This document shows, in pieces, positions 17,354 through 26,479 of a DNA stretch of 38,089 nt. Within the stretch, counting starts at the first letter, position 1. The number at the start of each line of letters is the position of its first letter. This DNA is from Clostridia bacterium (GTDB taxonomy: Bacteria > Bacillota > Clostridia > Oscillospirales > CAG-272). The notes beneath the pieces were generated by a model. The model saw only the letters and a list, made by a program, of their open reading frames with translations, did not search any database and was not told the origin of the DNA. The position numbers were made by a program, and so were the translations under genes. The stretch is from positions 1 to 38,089 of the forward strand of contig JAGBEE010000037.1 in the NCBI GenBank assembly GCA_017937135.1, read 5' to 3'.

Positions 17354-18507
17354 TAAAGACGGGACTTTATATACACATTCCCTTTTGCAGGAAAAAGTGT
17401 AATTACTGTGATTTTTACTCACTTCCGTGTGCCACAAACGAAAATATGAAGGAGTACATAGATGCACTGTGTACTCAAATAGAAGCTGAGGCAAAAGATT
17501 ATAAAAACCGTATATTTGATACAGTATTTATAGGCGGTGGAACACCTACGCTTCTTGAGGCTGATGAATTTATCCGCCTTACAAGCGCCATTAAAACGAA
17601 CTTAAATCTAACACAGGGTGCCGAATTTACCATAGAATCCAATCCTGATACCATTACAAAGGAAAGGCTTCTTGCTTACAAAGCAAGCGGAGTAAATCGT
17701 CTTAGCATCGGACTTCAAAGTGCAAATGAAAATGAGCTTTTATTGCTTGGCAGAATACACACCCTTGATAAGTTTAAGCAAGGCTTTCTTTTGGCAAGGG
17801 AGTGTGGCTTTGATAATATCAACATAGATATTATGTATGGCTTGCCTGAGCAAGAATTAGAGGATTTTATAAAAACGCTTGACACAGTGTCTAAATTAAG
17901 CCCTGAGCATATTTCTGCGTACTGCCTGAAAATTGAGGAAAATACTCCATTTGGCAAAATAAAGAACAGCTTACGCCTCCCAAGTGACGAGGACGAGAGC
18001 TTGATGTATGAGACTCTATATTCATATCTTGACAAAAAGGGCTATTTGCAGTACGAAATAAGTAACTTTTCAAAACAAGGCTACCGTTGTCAGCATAATA
18101 TGAAGTATTGGCTTTCTATGGAGTATGTAGGAATAGGAGCATCAGCGCATTCCTTTGTTGATGGAAAGAGATACTATTATTCATCTGACATTAACGAATA
18201 TATAAGCTCGGTAAAAAATGGTACTATGCCAAAAAGGATTTATGAAGAAGGCTATTCAAATAACAGCCACTCTCTTAACCAAAATTCAAAAATTGACGAG
18301 TATATTATGCTCAAATTACGCTTGAGTGACGGAATAGAGCTAAATGAATTTAAGAATCGCTTTAATATTGATTTTTATGATTATGCAAAGGAAGCAAGAG
18401 AATTTTTGAGTACTGGACATGCAGTGGAGCAAGGAGGCTCTTATAGCCTAACACCAAAGGGCTTTTTCGTAAGCAACTATATCCTATTAAAGCTTTTAAA
18501 ATTATAA
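17350..18507 (+). CDS. hemW: Radical SAM heme chaperone HemW
   Basis: 385 aa. The radical SAM cluster motif is C13-x3-C17-x2-C20-x-F ([13 protein letters not shown]). [36 protein letters not shown] and [17 protein letters not shown] are the conserved HemW/HemN segments. The shorter length and the lack of the HemN N-terminal extension favour HemW, which inserts heme, over the coproporphyrinogen oxidase HemN. ATG overlaps the lepA TGA, so translation is coupled. In a strict anaerobe without obvious heme enzymes here, its client is unclear. Confidence 0.92.
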   Translation: MIKTGLYIHIPFCRKKCNYCDFYSLPCATNENMKEYIDALCTQIEAEAKDYKNRIFDTVFIGGGTPTLLEADEFIRLTSAIKTNLNLTQGAEFTIESNPDTITKERLLAYKASGVNRLSIGLQSANENELLLLGRIHTLDKFKQGFLLARECGFDNINIDIMYGLPEQELEDFIKTLDTVSKLSPEHISAYCLKIEENTPFGKIKNSLRLPSDEDESLMYETLYSYLDKKGYLQYEISNFSKQGYRCQHNMKYWLSMEYVGIGASAHSFVDGKRYYYSSDINEYISSVKNGTMPKRIYEEGYSNNSHSLNQNSKIDEYIMLKLRLSDGIELNEFKNRFNIDFYDYAKEAREFLSTGHAVEQGGSYSLTPKGFFVSNYILLKLLKL

Positions 18508-18521
18508 TTAATACACACAGG

Positions 18522-18550
18522 GCGCGCCTAAATATTGCAGGCGCGCTTTT
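18522..18550 (+). terminator. Terminator after hemW
   Basis: GCGCGCCT (18522-18529) pairs with AGGCGCGC (18539-18546) around a 9-base loop, followed by TTTTATTT. It is a very GC-rich stem in an AT-rich setting and a clear intrinsic terminator. Confidence 0.88.
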
Positions 18551-18575
18551 ATTTGCGCAAAATTTTAAATTATCA

Positions 18576-18604
18576 TTGACTAATCACCAATTATATGATA
18601 AAAT
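18576..18604 (+). promoter_or_regulatory. Promoter of the XRE membrane regulator
   Basis: TTGACT (18576-18581), a 17-base spacer and TAAAAT (18599-18604). The expected transcript start near 18611 lies after the ATG at 18608, so that ATG cannot be the start codon. Confidence 0.75.
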
Positions 18605-18634
18605 ATAATGGCAAAAAATATTAGGAGGTATAGC

Positions 18635-19285
18635 TTGGACTTAAAGGAATTTAGAGAAATAGTAGCTCAAAATATCTATTATTTAAGAACAGTCAATCAT
18701 ATGACTCAATATGAACTTGGACAAAAGCTTAACTACTCTGACAAGGCAATTTCAAAGTGGGAAAGGGGCGATGGCGTACCGGATGCCTACATACTCACTA
18801 AAATTAGTGAGCTTTTTGGAGTAAGTGTTGACTATATATTAACAGAACATTCAGAACAAGACAAAAGAGTTGATACAAAGCCAGCAAAGGTTGCGAAGCA
18901 AACAATAATGAATATATCAGTAATAAGCGTATTTGTATTGGCGCTTTTGGCATTTATTATTATTGCACTGACCTGTGATGTGTATTATTGGCAGGTATTT
19001 GTTTATGCTGTACCAATTGCAACCATCTGTGCAATAGTATTTTCTTCAGTATGGGAAAGGGCGCGTGGAGTGCTTGCATACACCTCAATTTTGCTGTGGT
19101 CTCTGCTTGCTACTATATATGTTGCTATAGGAAATTATAGCTATTGGCTTATATTTGTTTTAGGAATACCACTTCAAGCAATAGTATTTTTAGTTTTAAG
19201 ACTTAAGATTACTATAACAGTAACGAAGAAGCTTCCAAAACAAAAGGAAGAGGAAAATCAGACACAGGATGAGCCCAAAAACTAA
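18635..19285 (+). CDS. XRE family regulator with C-terminal membrane helices
   Basis: 216 aa from a TTG start. An N-terminal XRE helix-turn-helix (LRTVNHMTQYELGQKLNYSD, then KAISKWERG) is followed by a linker to about residue 92. Four or more hydrophobic segments follow (VISVFVLALLAFIIIALTC, YAVPIATICAIVFSSV, LLWSLLATIYVAIG, WLIFVLGIPLQAIVFLVL). The charged tail ends in QTQDEPKN. TTG 18635 follows AGGAGG by six bases, whereas ATG 18608 lies before the predicted transcript start. Membrane-anchored XRE proteins of this plan are common in Clostridia and probably sense envelope or membrane state, but no target is visible. It is a single gene with its own promoter and terminator. Confidence 0.85.
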   Translation: MDLKEFREIVAQNIYYLRTVNHMTQYELGQKLNYSDKAISKWERGDGVPDAYILTKISELFGVSVDYILTEHSEQDKRVDTKPAKVAKQTIMNISVISVFVLALLAFIIIALTCDVYYWQVFVYAVPIATICAIVFSSVWERARGVLAYTSILLWSLLATIYVAIGNYSYWLIFVLGIPLQAIVFLVLRLKITITVTKKLPKQKEEENQTQDEPKN

Positions 19286-19292
19286 AAAAATA

Positions 19293-19322
19293 GCTACTCT
19301 ACGCTCAGTAGAGTGGCTTTTT
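19293..19322 (+). terminator. Terminator after the XRE membrane regulator
   Basis: GCTACTCTAC (19293-19302), loop GCTCA and GTAGAGTGGC (19308-19317) form a 10-bp stem with one mismatch, followed by TTTTTTTATTT. It lies seven bases past the stop codon. Confidence 0.87.
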
Positions 19323-19374
19323 TTATTTCTACTGAAAGATTTTTTATTATAGAGACAAAAATCAAAGTAGTAGG

Positions 19375-19403
19375 TGGACTTTTTTTAGTTATGATGATAG
19401 AAT
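19375..19403 (+). promoter_or_regulatory. Probable promoter of fakB-fakA
   Basis: TGGACT (19375-19380), a 17-base spacer and TAGAAT (19398-19403). The -35 box is weak and the -10 box good. The leader of about 50 bases holds a small hairpin (CCGACGAGC/GCTCGG, 19409-19428) just before the ribosome binding site. Confidence 0.5.
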
Positions 19404-19457
19404 TTTACCGACGAGCAAAAGGCTCGGCAAAACTCAAATTTGAAAGGCAAAACAAAA

Positions 19458-20345
19458 ATGCAAAATTATGTATTAACCACATGCTCAACAGCTGATATTA
19501 GCGCAGAGCATCTTAAATCAAGAAACATTGACTTCATTAAATTTTCCTTCTTCATTGATGGAGTAGAATACAAGGATGACATTGGTCAAAGCTTAGAAAA
19601 TGATAAGTTTTATCAGATGATGGCTGACGGAGCAGACACAAAAACCTCTCAGCCTAACGCAGATGAATATGTGGAATTTTTTAAGCCATATCTTGAAAAT
19701 GGTAAGGATATAATCCACTTGAACCTTTCATCTGGACTTTCTGGCTCTATGACATCTGCGAAAATTGCAGCCGAGGAGCTTGAAAATCAATATCCTGGCA
19801 GAAAAATTTACATCGTTGACTCCCTGGGCGCATCCTCTGGCATGGCGGTTTTGGTTGATGAAATGGCAGATAGACGTGATAGTGGAATGTCAATAGATGA
19901 CCTTTATAAGTGGACAGAGGAAAACAAATTGAACGTTCACCATTGGTTTTTCACCTCAGACCTTACTTATTTTGTAAGAGGTGGAAGAGTATCAAAGGTT
20001 GCTGGCTGGTTTGGTTCAATCTTAAAGATTTGCCCACTCTTGAATGTTGATAACAATGGTAAGCTCATTAAGAGAGAAAAGATTAGAAAAAAAGAGAATG
20101 TTATCAAGGCAATCGTGAAAAAGATGGAAGAATTTGCATTTGACGGAATAAATTATAACGGAAGATGCTACATCTCAAATGCAGCCTGCTATGACGATGC
20201 AAGCGCAGTTAAGGATTTAATCGAAGCAACCTTTCCAAATATGAAGGATAAGGTTATTATAAATAACATAGGAACTACAATAGGCTCACATACAGGCCCA
20301 GGCACAGTGGCACTTTTCTTCCTTGGACAAAAAAGAGAAAACTAA
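19458..20345 (+). CDS. fakB: DegV family fatty acid-binding protein (FakB)
   Basis: 295 aa. DegV/FakB proteins hold a fatty acid and present it to FakA for phosphorylation. Family signatures are TTCSTADIS near the start, HLNLSSGLSGSMTSA, IVDSLGASSGMAVLV, YFVRGGRVSKVAGWFGSIL and IGSHTGPGTVALFF near the C-terminus. The start is ATG 19458, ten bases after AAAGG; an ATG at 19440 precedes that site. fakA follows after 12 bases, which strengthens the assignment. Firmicutes often encode several FakB copies with different chain preferences, and this one's preference cannot be read. Confidence 0.93.
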   Translation: MQNYVLTTCSTADISAEHLKSRNIDFIKFSFFIDGVEYKDDIGQSLENDKFYQMMADGADTKTSQPNADEYVEFFKPYLENGKDIIHLNLSSGLSGSMTSAKIAAEELENQYPGRKIYIVDSLGASSGMAVLVDEMADRRDSGMSIDDLYKWTEENKLNVHHWFFTSDLTYFVRGGRVSKVAGWFGSILKICPLLNVDNNGKLIKREKIRKKENVIKAIVKKMEEFAFDGINYNGRCYISNAACYDDASAVKDLIEATFPNMKDKVIINNIGTTIGSHTGPGTVALFFLGQKREN

Positions 20346-20357
20346 TCGGAGATAGAA

Positions 20358-22004
20358 ATGGATAAGAATAATTTACAACACGATACAATCGATGGTAACG
20401 CCTATCGTAATCTGATAATCAACGCGGCGCAGTGCCTTGAGGATAACAAAGAGGAAATAAACGAATTAAATGTATTTCCTGTGCCCGATGGCGATACAGG
20501 CTCAAATATGTCAATGACTGTTGCAAATGCGGCAAAGGAGCTTGAAAAAGGAGCAGATATGCCGCTTGACCAGACAGCCGAGAAAACTGCAAAGGCAATG
20601 CTTCATGGTGCGAGAGGAAACTCAGGCGTTATAATCAGCTTGCTTTTTCGTGGCATAGCAAAGGGACTTAAAAATTCCTTTGAATGTGACGGAATTGTAT
20701 GGGCAGAGGCTCTTGAAAAAGGCGTTGAGGCTGCATATGGTGCAGTTGACCACCCTGCTGAGGGAACAATACTTACAGTTGCAAGAAAGTGTGCTGAGGC
20801 TGCTAAAAATGCCGCTATTGAGTATAATAGCTTTGAGTATGTGCTTGGCGTAGCAATAGAGGCTGCCGAGGTTGCGCTTGACGAAACCATAAAGCAAAAC
20901 CCCACACTTGAAAAGGCAGGAGTTGTAGATGCTGGTGGTATGGGCTGGCTTCTTGTTATGAAGGCAATGTTCCAAGCACTTAGCCACAAGGGAGAGCTAA
21001 AATTCTCACCTAAATCAGAGCTTGAAAAGAAGCCAAAGGCGGATTTTTCATCATTTGAAACAGAGGATATTACATTTTCCTTCTGCACAGAGTTTATAAT
21101 AACAAAAAATGAGCCAGATTGTGATTCGTCACCATTAAAGAGCTATCTTTCCACAATGGGTGATAGCCTTGTGTTCCTTGATGATGGAGAAATAATAAAG
21201 GTTCACGTACACACAAATGAGCCACACACGGTTTTGGGTGAGGCACTTAAGTGGGGCATATACGAAACTGTAAAGGTAGAGAATATGCGTACTCAGCACA
21301 CAAACAAAATAGTGGATACAAAGGATAAACAAGTGCCAACGGCTGATTACGGAATAATAAGCGTATGTAGTGGCGATGGAATAGGCTCTATGTTCAAGGA
21401 GCTTGGTGTTGATGTTATTGTTTCAGGTGGTCAGACAATGAATCCCTCGACAGAGGATTTATATAACGCAGTGTGCCAAATAAACGCAAAAAATATAATC
21501 ATTTTGCCCAATAATAAAAATATAATAATGACAGCCTCACAGGTAAATGAGCTAACTGATAAAAATATAATAGTGATTCCAACAAGAAGTATTCCACAGG
21601 GAATAAGCGCTTGTCTTGCATTTAATCAGGATGCAAGCGCAGACGAGAACAAGGAAGCTATGACTGAGGTTATCAGCGAAACAGATACAATGCAAATTAC
21701 CTATGCTGCAAGAAATTCCAATTTCGACGGAATGGATATTAGCGAGGGTGATTATCTTGGAATTTGTAACGACAAGCTCGTTACAAATGATAACGCACTT
21801 GAAAAAATTTTGGATGCCTTCTCTGATAAAATAAAGGAAAGTGAGAAGAGCGTTGTAACTATATTCTATGGCGAGGATGTAAGTGAGCAGGAGGCTGAAA
21901 AGACTCTATCATATCTTACAAGCAAGCTATCTAATGAAGGAATAGAAATTTCCCTTTACCAAGGTGGACAGCCGGTTTATTATTACATTATTTCAGCAGA
22001 ATAA
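20358..22004 (+). CDS. fakA: Fatty acid kinase, catalytic subunit FakA (DAK2/YloV type)
   Basis: 548 aa, full length for FakA. The N-terminal DhaL-like kinase domain (about 1-205) has the metal-binding NVFPVPDGDTGSNMSMT (D44, D46, N50) and GARGNSGVIISLLFRG. The middle domain includes VHVHTNEPHTVLGEAL. The C-terminal domain (from about 325) is the part that docks FakB. It phosphorylates FakB-bound fatty acids, which enter membrane phospholipids through PlsX/PlsY; neither of those is in this window. It forms a two-gene operon with fakB and ends before a strong terminator. Confidence 0.95.
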   Translation: MDKNNLQHDTIDGNAYRNLIINAAQCLEDNKEEINELNVFPVPDGDTGSNMSMTVANAAKELEKGADMPLDQTAEKTAKAMLHGARGNSGVIISLLFRGIAKGLKNSFECDGIVWAEALEKGVEAAYGAVDHPAEGTILTVARKCAEAAKNAAIEYNSFEYVLGVAIEAAEVALDETIKQNPTLEKAGVVDAGGMGWLLVMKAMFQALSHKGELKFSPKSELEKKPKADFSSFETEDITFSFCTEFIITKNEPDCDSSPLKSYLSTMGDSLVFLDDGEIIKVHVHTNEPHTVLGEALKWGIYETVKVENMRTQHTNKIVDTKDKQVPTADYGIISVCSGDGIGSMFKELGVDVIVSGGQTMNPSTEDLYNAVCQINAKNIIILPNNKNIIMTASQVNELTDKNIIVIPTRSIPQGISACLAFNQDASADENKEAMTEVISETDTMQITYAARNSNFDGMDISEGDYLGICNDKLVTNDNALEKILDAFSDKIKESEKSVVTIFYGEDVSEQEAEKTLSYLTSKLSNEGIEISLYQGGQPVYYYIISAE

Positions 22005-22099
22005 AATAAAGGGGATGTTGCAATAAGTTTAGACCAAATAAGGACACATTCCCTCTTGAAATTAAGTATAAACATTTATTTTAGTAAAATTTTAAGGTT

Positions 22100-22135
22100 G
22101 AGAGCTTGCGGTTTTGTTGCAAGCTCTCTTCTTTT
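22100..22135 (+). terminator. Terminator after fakA
   Basis: GAGAGCTTGC (22100-22109) and GCAAGCTCTC (22119-22128) form a perfect 10-bp stem with a GGTTTTGTT loop, followed by TTCTTTT. It lies about 95 bases past the fakA stop. Confidence 0.87.
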
Positions 22136-22139
22136 AATG

Positions 22140-22230
22140 CCTGTTTTTTAGGCGCGAGCATCGCACTCTACCGTACGAAGTACGCCTACGTGTACGAATC
22201 TCGCCTTGGGCACATATTTCACTATCCACC
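22140..22230. other. GC-rich palindromic intergenic block between two terminators
   Basis: This stretch is richer in G and C than its surroundings and has no gene. It contains CGTAC-GAA-GTACG (22172-22184), a CCTACGTGTACG segment and GGCGCGAGC. It lies between the fakA terminator and the terminator of the convergent operon. Its sequence (CGAATCTCGCC) faintly recalls the T-arm part of tRNA genes, but no cloverleaf can be drawn. It may be a dispersed intergenic repeat or a tRNA relic. Confidence 0.4.
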
Positions 22231-22233
22231 AAA

Positions 22234-22263
22234 AAGGGGCGTCGCTTAATGCGACAGCCCCTT
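22234..22263 (-). terminator. Terminator of the ABC-pyk-DUF308 operon
   Basis: On the minus strand, AAGGGGC-T-GTCGC, loop ATTAA and GCGAC-GCCCCTT make a long GC stem with one bulged base, followed by TTT. It lies about 12 bases past the DUF308 stop codon. Confidence 0.85.
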
Positions 22264-22275
22264 GTTTTATTTAAT

Positions 22276-23283
22276 TTACTTATCCTCAACCTCTTTAAAT
22301 TCACCCTCAATAGGCTCATTTTGTGAAGCAGTAGCTTGTGTATCATCCGTCTTATCCTCAGGCTTATAGAAGCTATCAGAATCATTATTTGGCTCATATG
22401 CCTCATAATCCTGTGTAGCATCAAAGAATTCAATAGGCTCAGCCTCATCCTTTTTTTGCTCGGATTCCTCCTTTTTAGGCTCGTTTAATTGCTTGCTTTC
22501 TTGCTCATTTTCTTGTTCATCAAAGAAAATATCATCATCTTGGATAGCTTTATCAGCCTTTTTCCTTTTGGATTTTTTCTTTTTATCAGTTAGCGCCTTT
22601 TGATCCTCATTTTCAGGATCTAAAATCACAGTTTCAAGACGCTTTTTGTCAGTATTGATATAAGAATCAGCAGCAATATAATCATCAGTTATGTCCTTAG
22701 CGTACGATTCAACCTTGCGCTTAGCTCTATCTATAATCTTGTCAAGCATAAATAGAGAAATGAAGTTTTGAATGGAGCAAAAGATAACAGCAATACCAAG
22801 TATTAATGAGAAAATAAACACATCAGTTTCGCCCTCACCCAAACGAAGACGAATACATAAAAATCCACCTGCAATAGTAATAACAGATGCGATTAAAAGT
22901 CCCCACCAAAACTTAATCTCGTATCTTTTTGCATTTATTACGCTTTGTAGCTTAAACGTTCCATCAATTACTAAAATCAGACCGATAAACATAGGATAAT
23001 ATTCCATAATTTTATCAGGAATAAATAAGCCCACTATACCACAAACAAGAGTTAAAACACAGCTTATAATGCCTGAAGCAAACGTAGCGCCTCTGGATCT
23101 GTTAGCGAGTAGCTTTATAAACGTTATAATGCCAGTCAAAATAGCGCTTGATGCAATTATGTAGCTTCCCGCGGTTAAAGAAACGTTTGGGAAAATAAGC
23201 AAGCAAACACCGGCAAGAAAAACAACAAGGGAAATAAGGAAGTGCCCCCATCTAAATTTTTTTGCAGAATCATTTTTACTCAT
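22276..23283 (-). CDS. DUF308 (HdeD-like) membrane protein with long charged tail
   Basis: 335 aa. The first 200 residues hold about six membrane helices in the paired arrangement of the DUF308/HdeD family (LISLVVFLAGVCLLIFPNVS, IIASSAILTGIITFIKLL, MFIGLILVIDGTFKLQSVI, WWGLLIASVITIAGGFLCI). The next 135 residues form a charged cytoplasmic tail rich in Lys and Glu and poor in hydrophobic residues (KKKSKRKKADKAIQDDDIFF, then Glu/Gln-rich). The tail is far longer than in HdeD of enteric bacteria. The role of these proteins in Firmicutes is not established. It starts eight bases after the pyk stop with AGGTGAT and is the last gene of its operon. Confidence 0.85.
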   Translation of the reverse strand: MSKNDSAKKFRWGHFLISLVVFLAGVCLLIFPNVSLTAGSYIIASSAILTGIITFIKLLANRSRGATFASGIISCVLTLVCGIVGLFIPDKIMEYYPMFIGLILVIDGTFKLQSVINAKRYEIKFWWGLLIASVITIAGGFLCIRLRLGEGETDVFIFSLILGIAVIFCSIQNFISLFMLDKIIDRAKRKVESYAKDITDDYIAADSYINTDKKRLETVILDPENEDQKALTDKKKKSKRKKADKAIQDDDIFFDEQENEQESKQLNEPKKEESEQKKDEAEPIEFFDATQDYEAYEPNNDSDSFYKPEDKTDDTQATASQNEPIEGEFKEVEDK

Positions 23284-23291
23284 AAAATCAC

Positions 23292-24704
23292 CTATATAGT
23301 TTCAAGCTTAATAAGATTGGTGCTACCACTGCCGCCATTTGTAATACCGCCGGTAATAACGATTTTGTCACCCTTTTTGAGCTTGAACATACTCTTTGCA
23401 GCCTTAGTAGCCATATAGAATAATACGTCAGTAGAATTAACAACCTCGGTCATAACAGGGATAACACCCCAAGAAAGAGAAAGCTTTCTCCAAGTTTGCT
23501 CATTTGTTGTCATACCAATAATATCAATAGGAGCTCTAAAACGAGAAACCATTCGTGCAGTAATACCTGAAATAGAGCATACTACAATGGCCTTGGCGTG
23601 AATATCAATAGCCATACAAGCAGAGGAGTGAGAAATTGCGTCAACAGGATTGTTTATTGTAAAGCCCGAATGTGAAAATAGCTCGTCGTAATTGATACAG
23701 CTTTCTGTCTTTTCTACAATTTTAGACATAGTTTTAACAGTCAATACAGGATACTTACCCATAGCAGTTTCGCCAGAGAGCATAACAGCACTTGAGCCGT
23801 CATAAACTGCGTTAGCAACGTCAGAAATTTCAGCACGAGTAGGACGAGGATTGTTTATCATAGATTCAAGCATTTCAGTAGCAGTAATAACGCGCTTACC
23901 AAGCATTCTGCACTTAGTTATAAGATGCTTTTGAATGGAGGGGAGCTCCTCAAAGGGAATTTCAACTCCCAAATCTCCTCTTGCTACCATAACGCCATCG
24001 CATTCCTTGCAAATCTCCTCGATATTATCAACGCCACTTCTGTTTTCTATTTTAGCGATAATATCAATATTTTCTCCACCATTCGCCTTTAAAAAGCTTT
24101 TTACGTCAATTAAGTCTTGGCGATTGGAAACAAACGAGCACGCGATAAAATCAACACCGTTTTCAATACCAAAGAGTAAATCGCTCTTGTCTTGCTCGGA
24201 AAGGTATGCTTGATGCAAAACCTTGTTAGGAAAGCTCATGCTCTTTGAGTTAGAAAGCTCACCACCGTTAATAACAGTACAATGCGCTTCAGTGTCAGTT
24301 AGCTCATTAACCTCAAAAATTACAAGACCATTATTTACAAGTATTTTATCACCAACGCTTAAATCGTTAATAAGTCCTTTATAGGAAACACTAACTATTC
24401 TTTCGTTACCGACAACATCATCGGTCGTAAAGGTGAATTTATCTCCATCATTTAATGTAACTCTGCCATTTTCAAAGGACTTTATTCTGTATTCAGGCCC
24501 CTTTGTGTCAAGCATAATTGCGATTGGCAAATCAAGCTCCTCTCGAACCTTTTTAATAAGCTCGATTTTTTTAAGATGGTCGCCATGTGTACCGTGAGAG
24601 AAGTTAAGTCTGGCAACGTTCATTCCCGCCAAGCAAAGCTCACTCATTACCTTTTCATTTTCACATGCAGGACCAATTGTGCATACAATTTTAGTTTTTC
24701 TCAT
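23292..24704 (-). CDS. pyk: Pyruvate kinase
   Basis: 470 aa, so it lacks the extra C-terminal PEP-utiliser domain found in Bacillus Pyk. It converts phosphoenolpyruvate and ADP to pyruvate and ATP. RKTKIVCTIGPA opens the protein, NVARLNFSHGTHGDH and MLDTKGPEYRIKSF line the active site, and the metal and catalytic region is IAKIENRSGVDNI with VMVARGDLGVEIP. TATEMLESMINNPRPTRAE and SSAVMLSGETAMGKYP are complete. GPEYR replaces the more usual GPEIR. Its ribosome binding site lies in the last codons of the ABC gene upstream, so it is co-transcribed with the exporter. Confidence 0.97.
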   Translation of the reverse strand: MRKTKIVCTIGPACENEKVMSELCLAGMNVARLNFSHGTHGDHLKKIELIKKVREELDLPIAIMLDTKGPEYRIKSFENGRVTLNDGDKFTFTTDDVVGNERIVSVSYKGLINDLSVGDKILVNNGLVIFEVNELTDTEAHCTVINGGELSNSKSMSFPNKVLHQAYLSEQDKSDLLFGIENGVDFIACSFVSNRQDLIDVKSFLKANGGENIDIIAKIENRSGVDNIEEICKECDGVMVARGDLGVEIPFEELPSIQKHLITKCRMLGKRVITATEMLESMINNPRPTRAEISDVANAVYDGSSAVMLSGETAMGKYPVLTVKTMSKIVEKTESCINYDELFSHSGFTINNPVDAISHSSACMAIDIHAKAIVVCSISGITARMVSRFRAPIDIIGMTTNEQTWRKLSLSWGVIPVMTEVVNSTDVLFYMATKAAKSMFKLKKGDKIVITGGITNGGSGSTNLIKLETI

Positions 24705-24709
24705 TTTAT

Positions 24710-26479
24710 TTATTCCTCGCTGGGTTCAAATTGACTATTATATAAATTTGCGTAAAAACCACCTTTATTAAGAAGCTCTTCGTGGTTACCCATCTCAACA
24801 ATGTTACCCTTGTTCATAACAAGAATAACATCTGCCTCCTTAATAGTGGATAAACGGTGCGCAACAATAAACGATGTGCGTCCCTTCATGAGCCTTGCAA
24901 AGGCGCCTTGAATTTTTAATTCAGTTCGTGTATCAATTGAGGATGTCGCCTCGTCAAGAATAAGCATAGGGGGGAGGGCAAGCATTATTCTTGCAATGCA
25001 TAATAACTGCTTTTGTCCTTGAGAGAGTGAGGAGTTCTCATCTGATACAATAGTATCATATCCGTTTGGAAGTCTTTTTATAAAGCTGTGTGCATACGAT
25101 GCCTTTGCTGCCTCTATAATTTCATCAAGCGTAGCATCAGGCTTACCCATAGCAATGTTATCGCGTATAGTACCATTTTGTAGCCACGTTTCCTGTAGCA
25201 CCATTCCGTATCCCTTGCGAAGAGATGCTCTTGTAATATCACGTATATCGTATCCATCAACTCTTATTTCGCCCTTGTTTACGTCATAAAAGCGCATAAG
25301 CAGATTTATAAGCGTTGTTTTTCCACAGCCGGTAGGGCCAACAATAGCAATACGCTGTCCCGACTTAACGCTTAGATTTAGATTTTTAATTAGCTCCTTA
25401 TCAGGAGTATATGAAAATTCAACATTGTTTAATTCAACATCACCCGAAACGTTATCTAAAACGATGGCATTGTCTTTGTCTGGCATCTCGTTTTCTTCAT
25501 TTATTAGCTCGAAAACTCTCGATGCACAAGCAGTTGCGTTTTGTAGCTCAGTCACAACACCTGAAATTTCATTAAACGGCTTAGCAAATTGATTAGCATA
25601 GCTAAGGAAGCAGGAAAGTGTACCAACTGAAATCGTAGCAACACTAATATTTCCAATAGCTATGAGCGCGCCAACAAGAGCAACACCTGCATATACAAGC
25701 GCATTTACAAATCTTGTTGTGGGGTTAACAAGTGATGAGAAGAAAATAGTCTTAGTAGAAGCCTTTTTTAATTCCTCATTTGCCTTATCAAATTTTTCAA
25801 TAGCCTCATCCTCGTGCGAAAATGCCTTTACAAGCTTTAAATTTGTAATATTTTCATCAATAATGGCTGTTTGCTCGGCACGCGCACTTGCTTGCTTGCC
25901 AAAAAGAGAATAGGTCTTTTTGGATATAAAGCCTGCTATAAGCAAAGACAGGGGTGTAAACACAACAACCACAATTGTAATTACAGGGCTTAAAATAAGC
26001 ATAAACACAAGAGTTCCAATTATAGTTACAATTCCCGTGAAAAATTGGGAAAAGCCCATTAAAAGTCCGTCAGCAAAGGTATCAACATCAGAAATCATTC
26101 TGCTGACAATTTCACCATATGAATGTGAATCAATATATTTAAGAGGAAGCTTTTCTATCTTATCAAATGCATCATTTCTTACATCCTTTGTAACATTGAA
26201 GGTAATTTTGTTATTTATATTGTTCATTAACCATTGGCATAGAGCAATAATAATAGCAAAAATTCCAACCTTAATAAGTAAAGGAGAGATTTTATCAAGC
26301 TCAACCCTGTCAGCATCAACGATATAGTCAATAGCATTTCCAATTATTATTGGAATATAAAGGGTAAGCACGACGCTTGCAACTGCAAAAATGATAGAAA
26401 GAATAAGAAGTGGAGTATATTTTTTAATATACTTAAAAAGCTCCTTTAATGTAGATTTTTTAATCTTTTGCTTTTTCAT
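24710..26479 (-). CDS. ABC exporter half-transporter with consensus catalytic glutamate
   Basis: 589 aa: six membrane helices (about 20-330) fused to a nucleotide-binding domain. Walker A is GPTGCGKTT (381-389), the Q-loop is in YGMVLQETWLQNG, the signature is SLSQGQKQL, and Walker B is MLILDEATSSID with catalytic E510. The H-loop is IVAHRLSTI. The signature reads LSQGQ instead of LSGGQ, as is usual for the active partner of heterodimeric exporters such as TM288. Its ATG overlaps the stop of the 573-aa partner (TAATG), so the two should form one exporter. The substrate (drug, lipid or peptide) cannot be inferred. Confidence 0.93.
   Translation of the reverse strand: MKKQKIKKSTLKELFKYIKKYTPLLILSIIFAVASVVLTLYIPIIIGNAIDYIVDADRVELDKISPLLIKVGIFAIIIALCQWLMNNINNKITFNVTKDVRNDAFDKIEKLPLKYIDSHSYGEIVSRMISDVDTFADGLLMGFSQFFTGIVTIIGTLVFMLILSPVITIVVVVFTPLSLLIAGFISKKTYSLFGKQASARAEQTAIIDENITNLKLVKAFSHEDEAIEKFDKANEELKKASTKTIFFSSLVNPTTRFVNALVYAGVALVGALIAIGNISVATISVGTLSCFLSYANQFAKPFNEISGVVTELQNATACASRVFELINEENEMPDKDNAIVLDNVSGDVELNNVEFSYTPDKELIKNLNLSVKSGQRIAIVGPTGCGKTTLINLLMRFYDVNKGEIRVDGYDIRDITRASLRKGYGMVLQETWLQNGTIRDNIAMGKPDATLDEIIEAAKASYAHSFIKRLPNGYDTIVSDENSSLSQGQKQLLCIARIMLALPPMLILDEATSSIDTRTELKIQGAFARLMKGRTSFIVAHRLSTIKEADVILVMNKGNIVEMGNHEELLNKGGFYANLYNSQFEPSEE

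Noticed and set aside
20603..21088. 161-codon frame antisense to fakA
   Set aside because: Lies wholly inside fakA, with Ser/Pro/Ala-rich composition typical of a reverse frame and no ribosome binding site.
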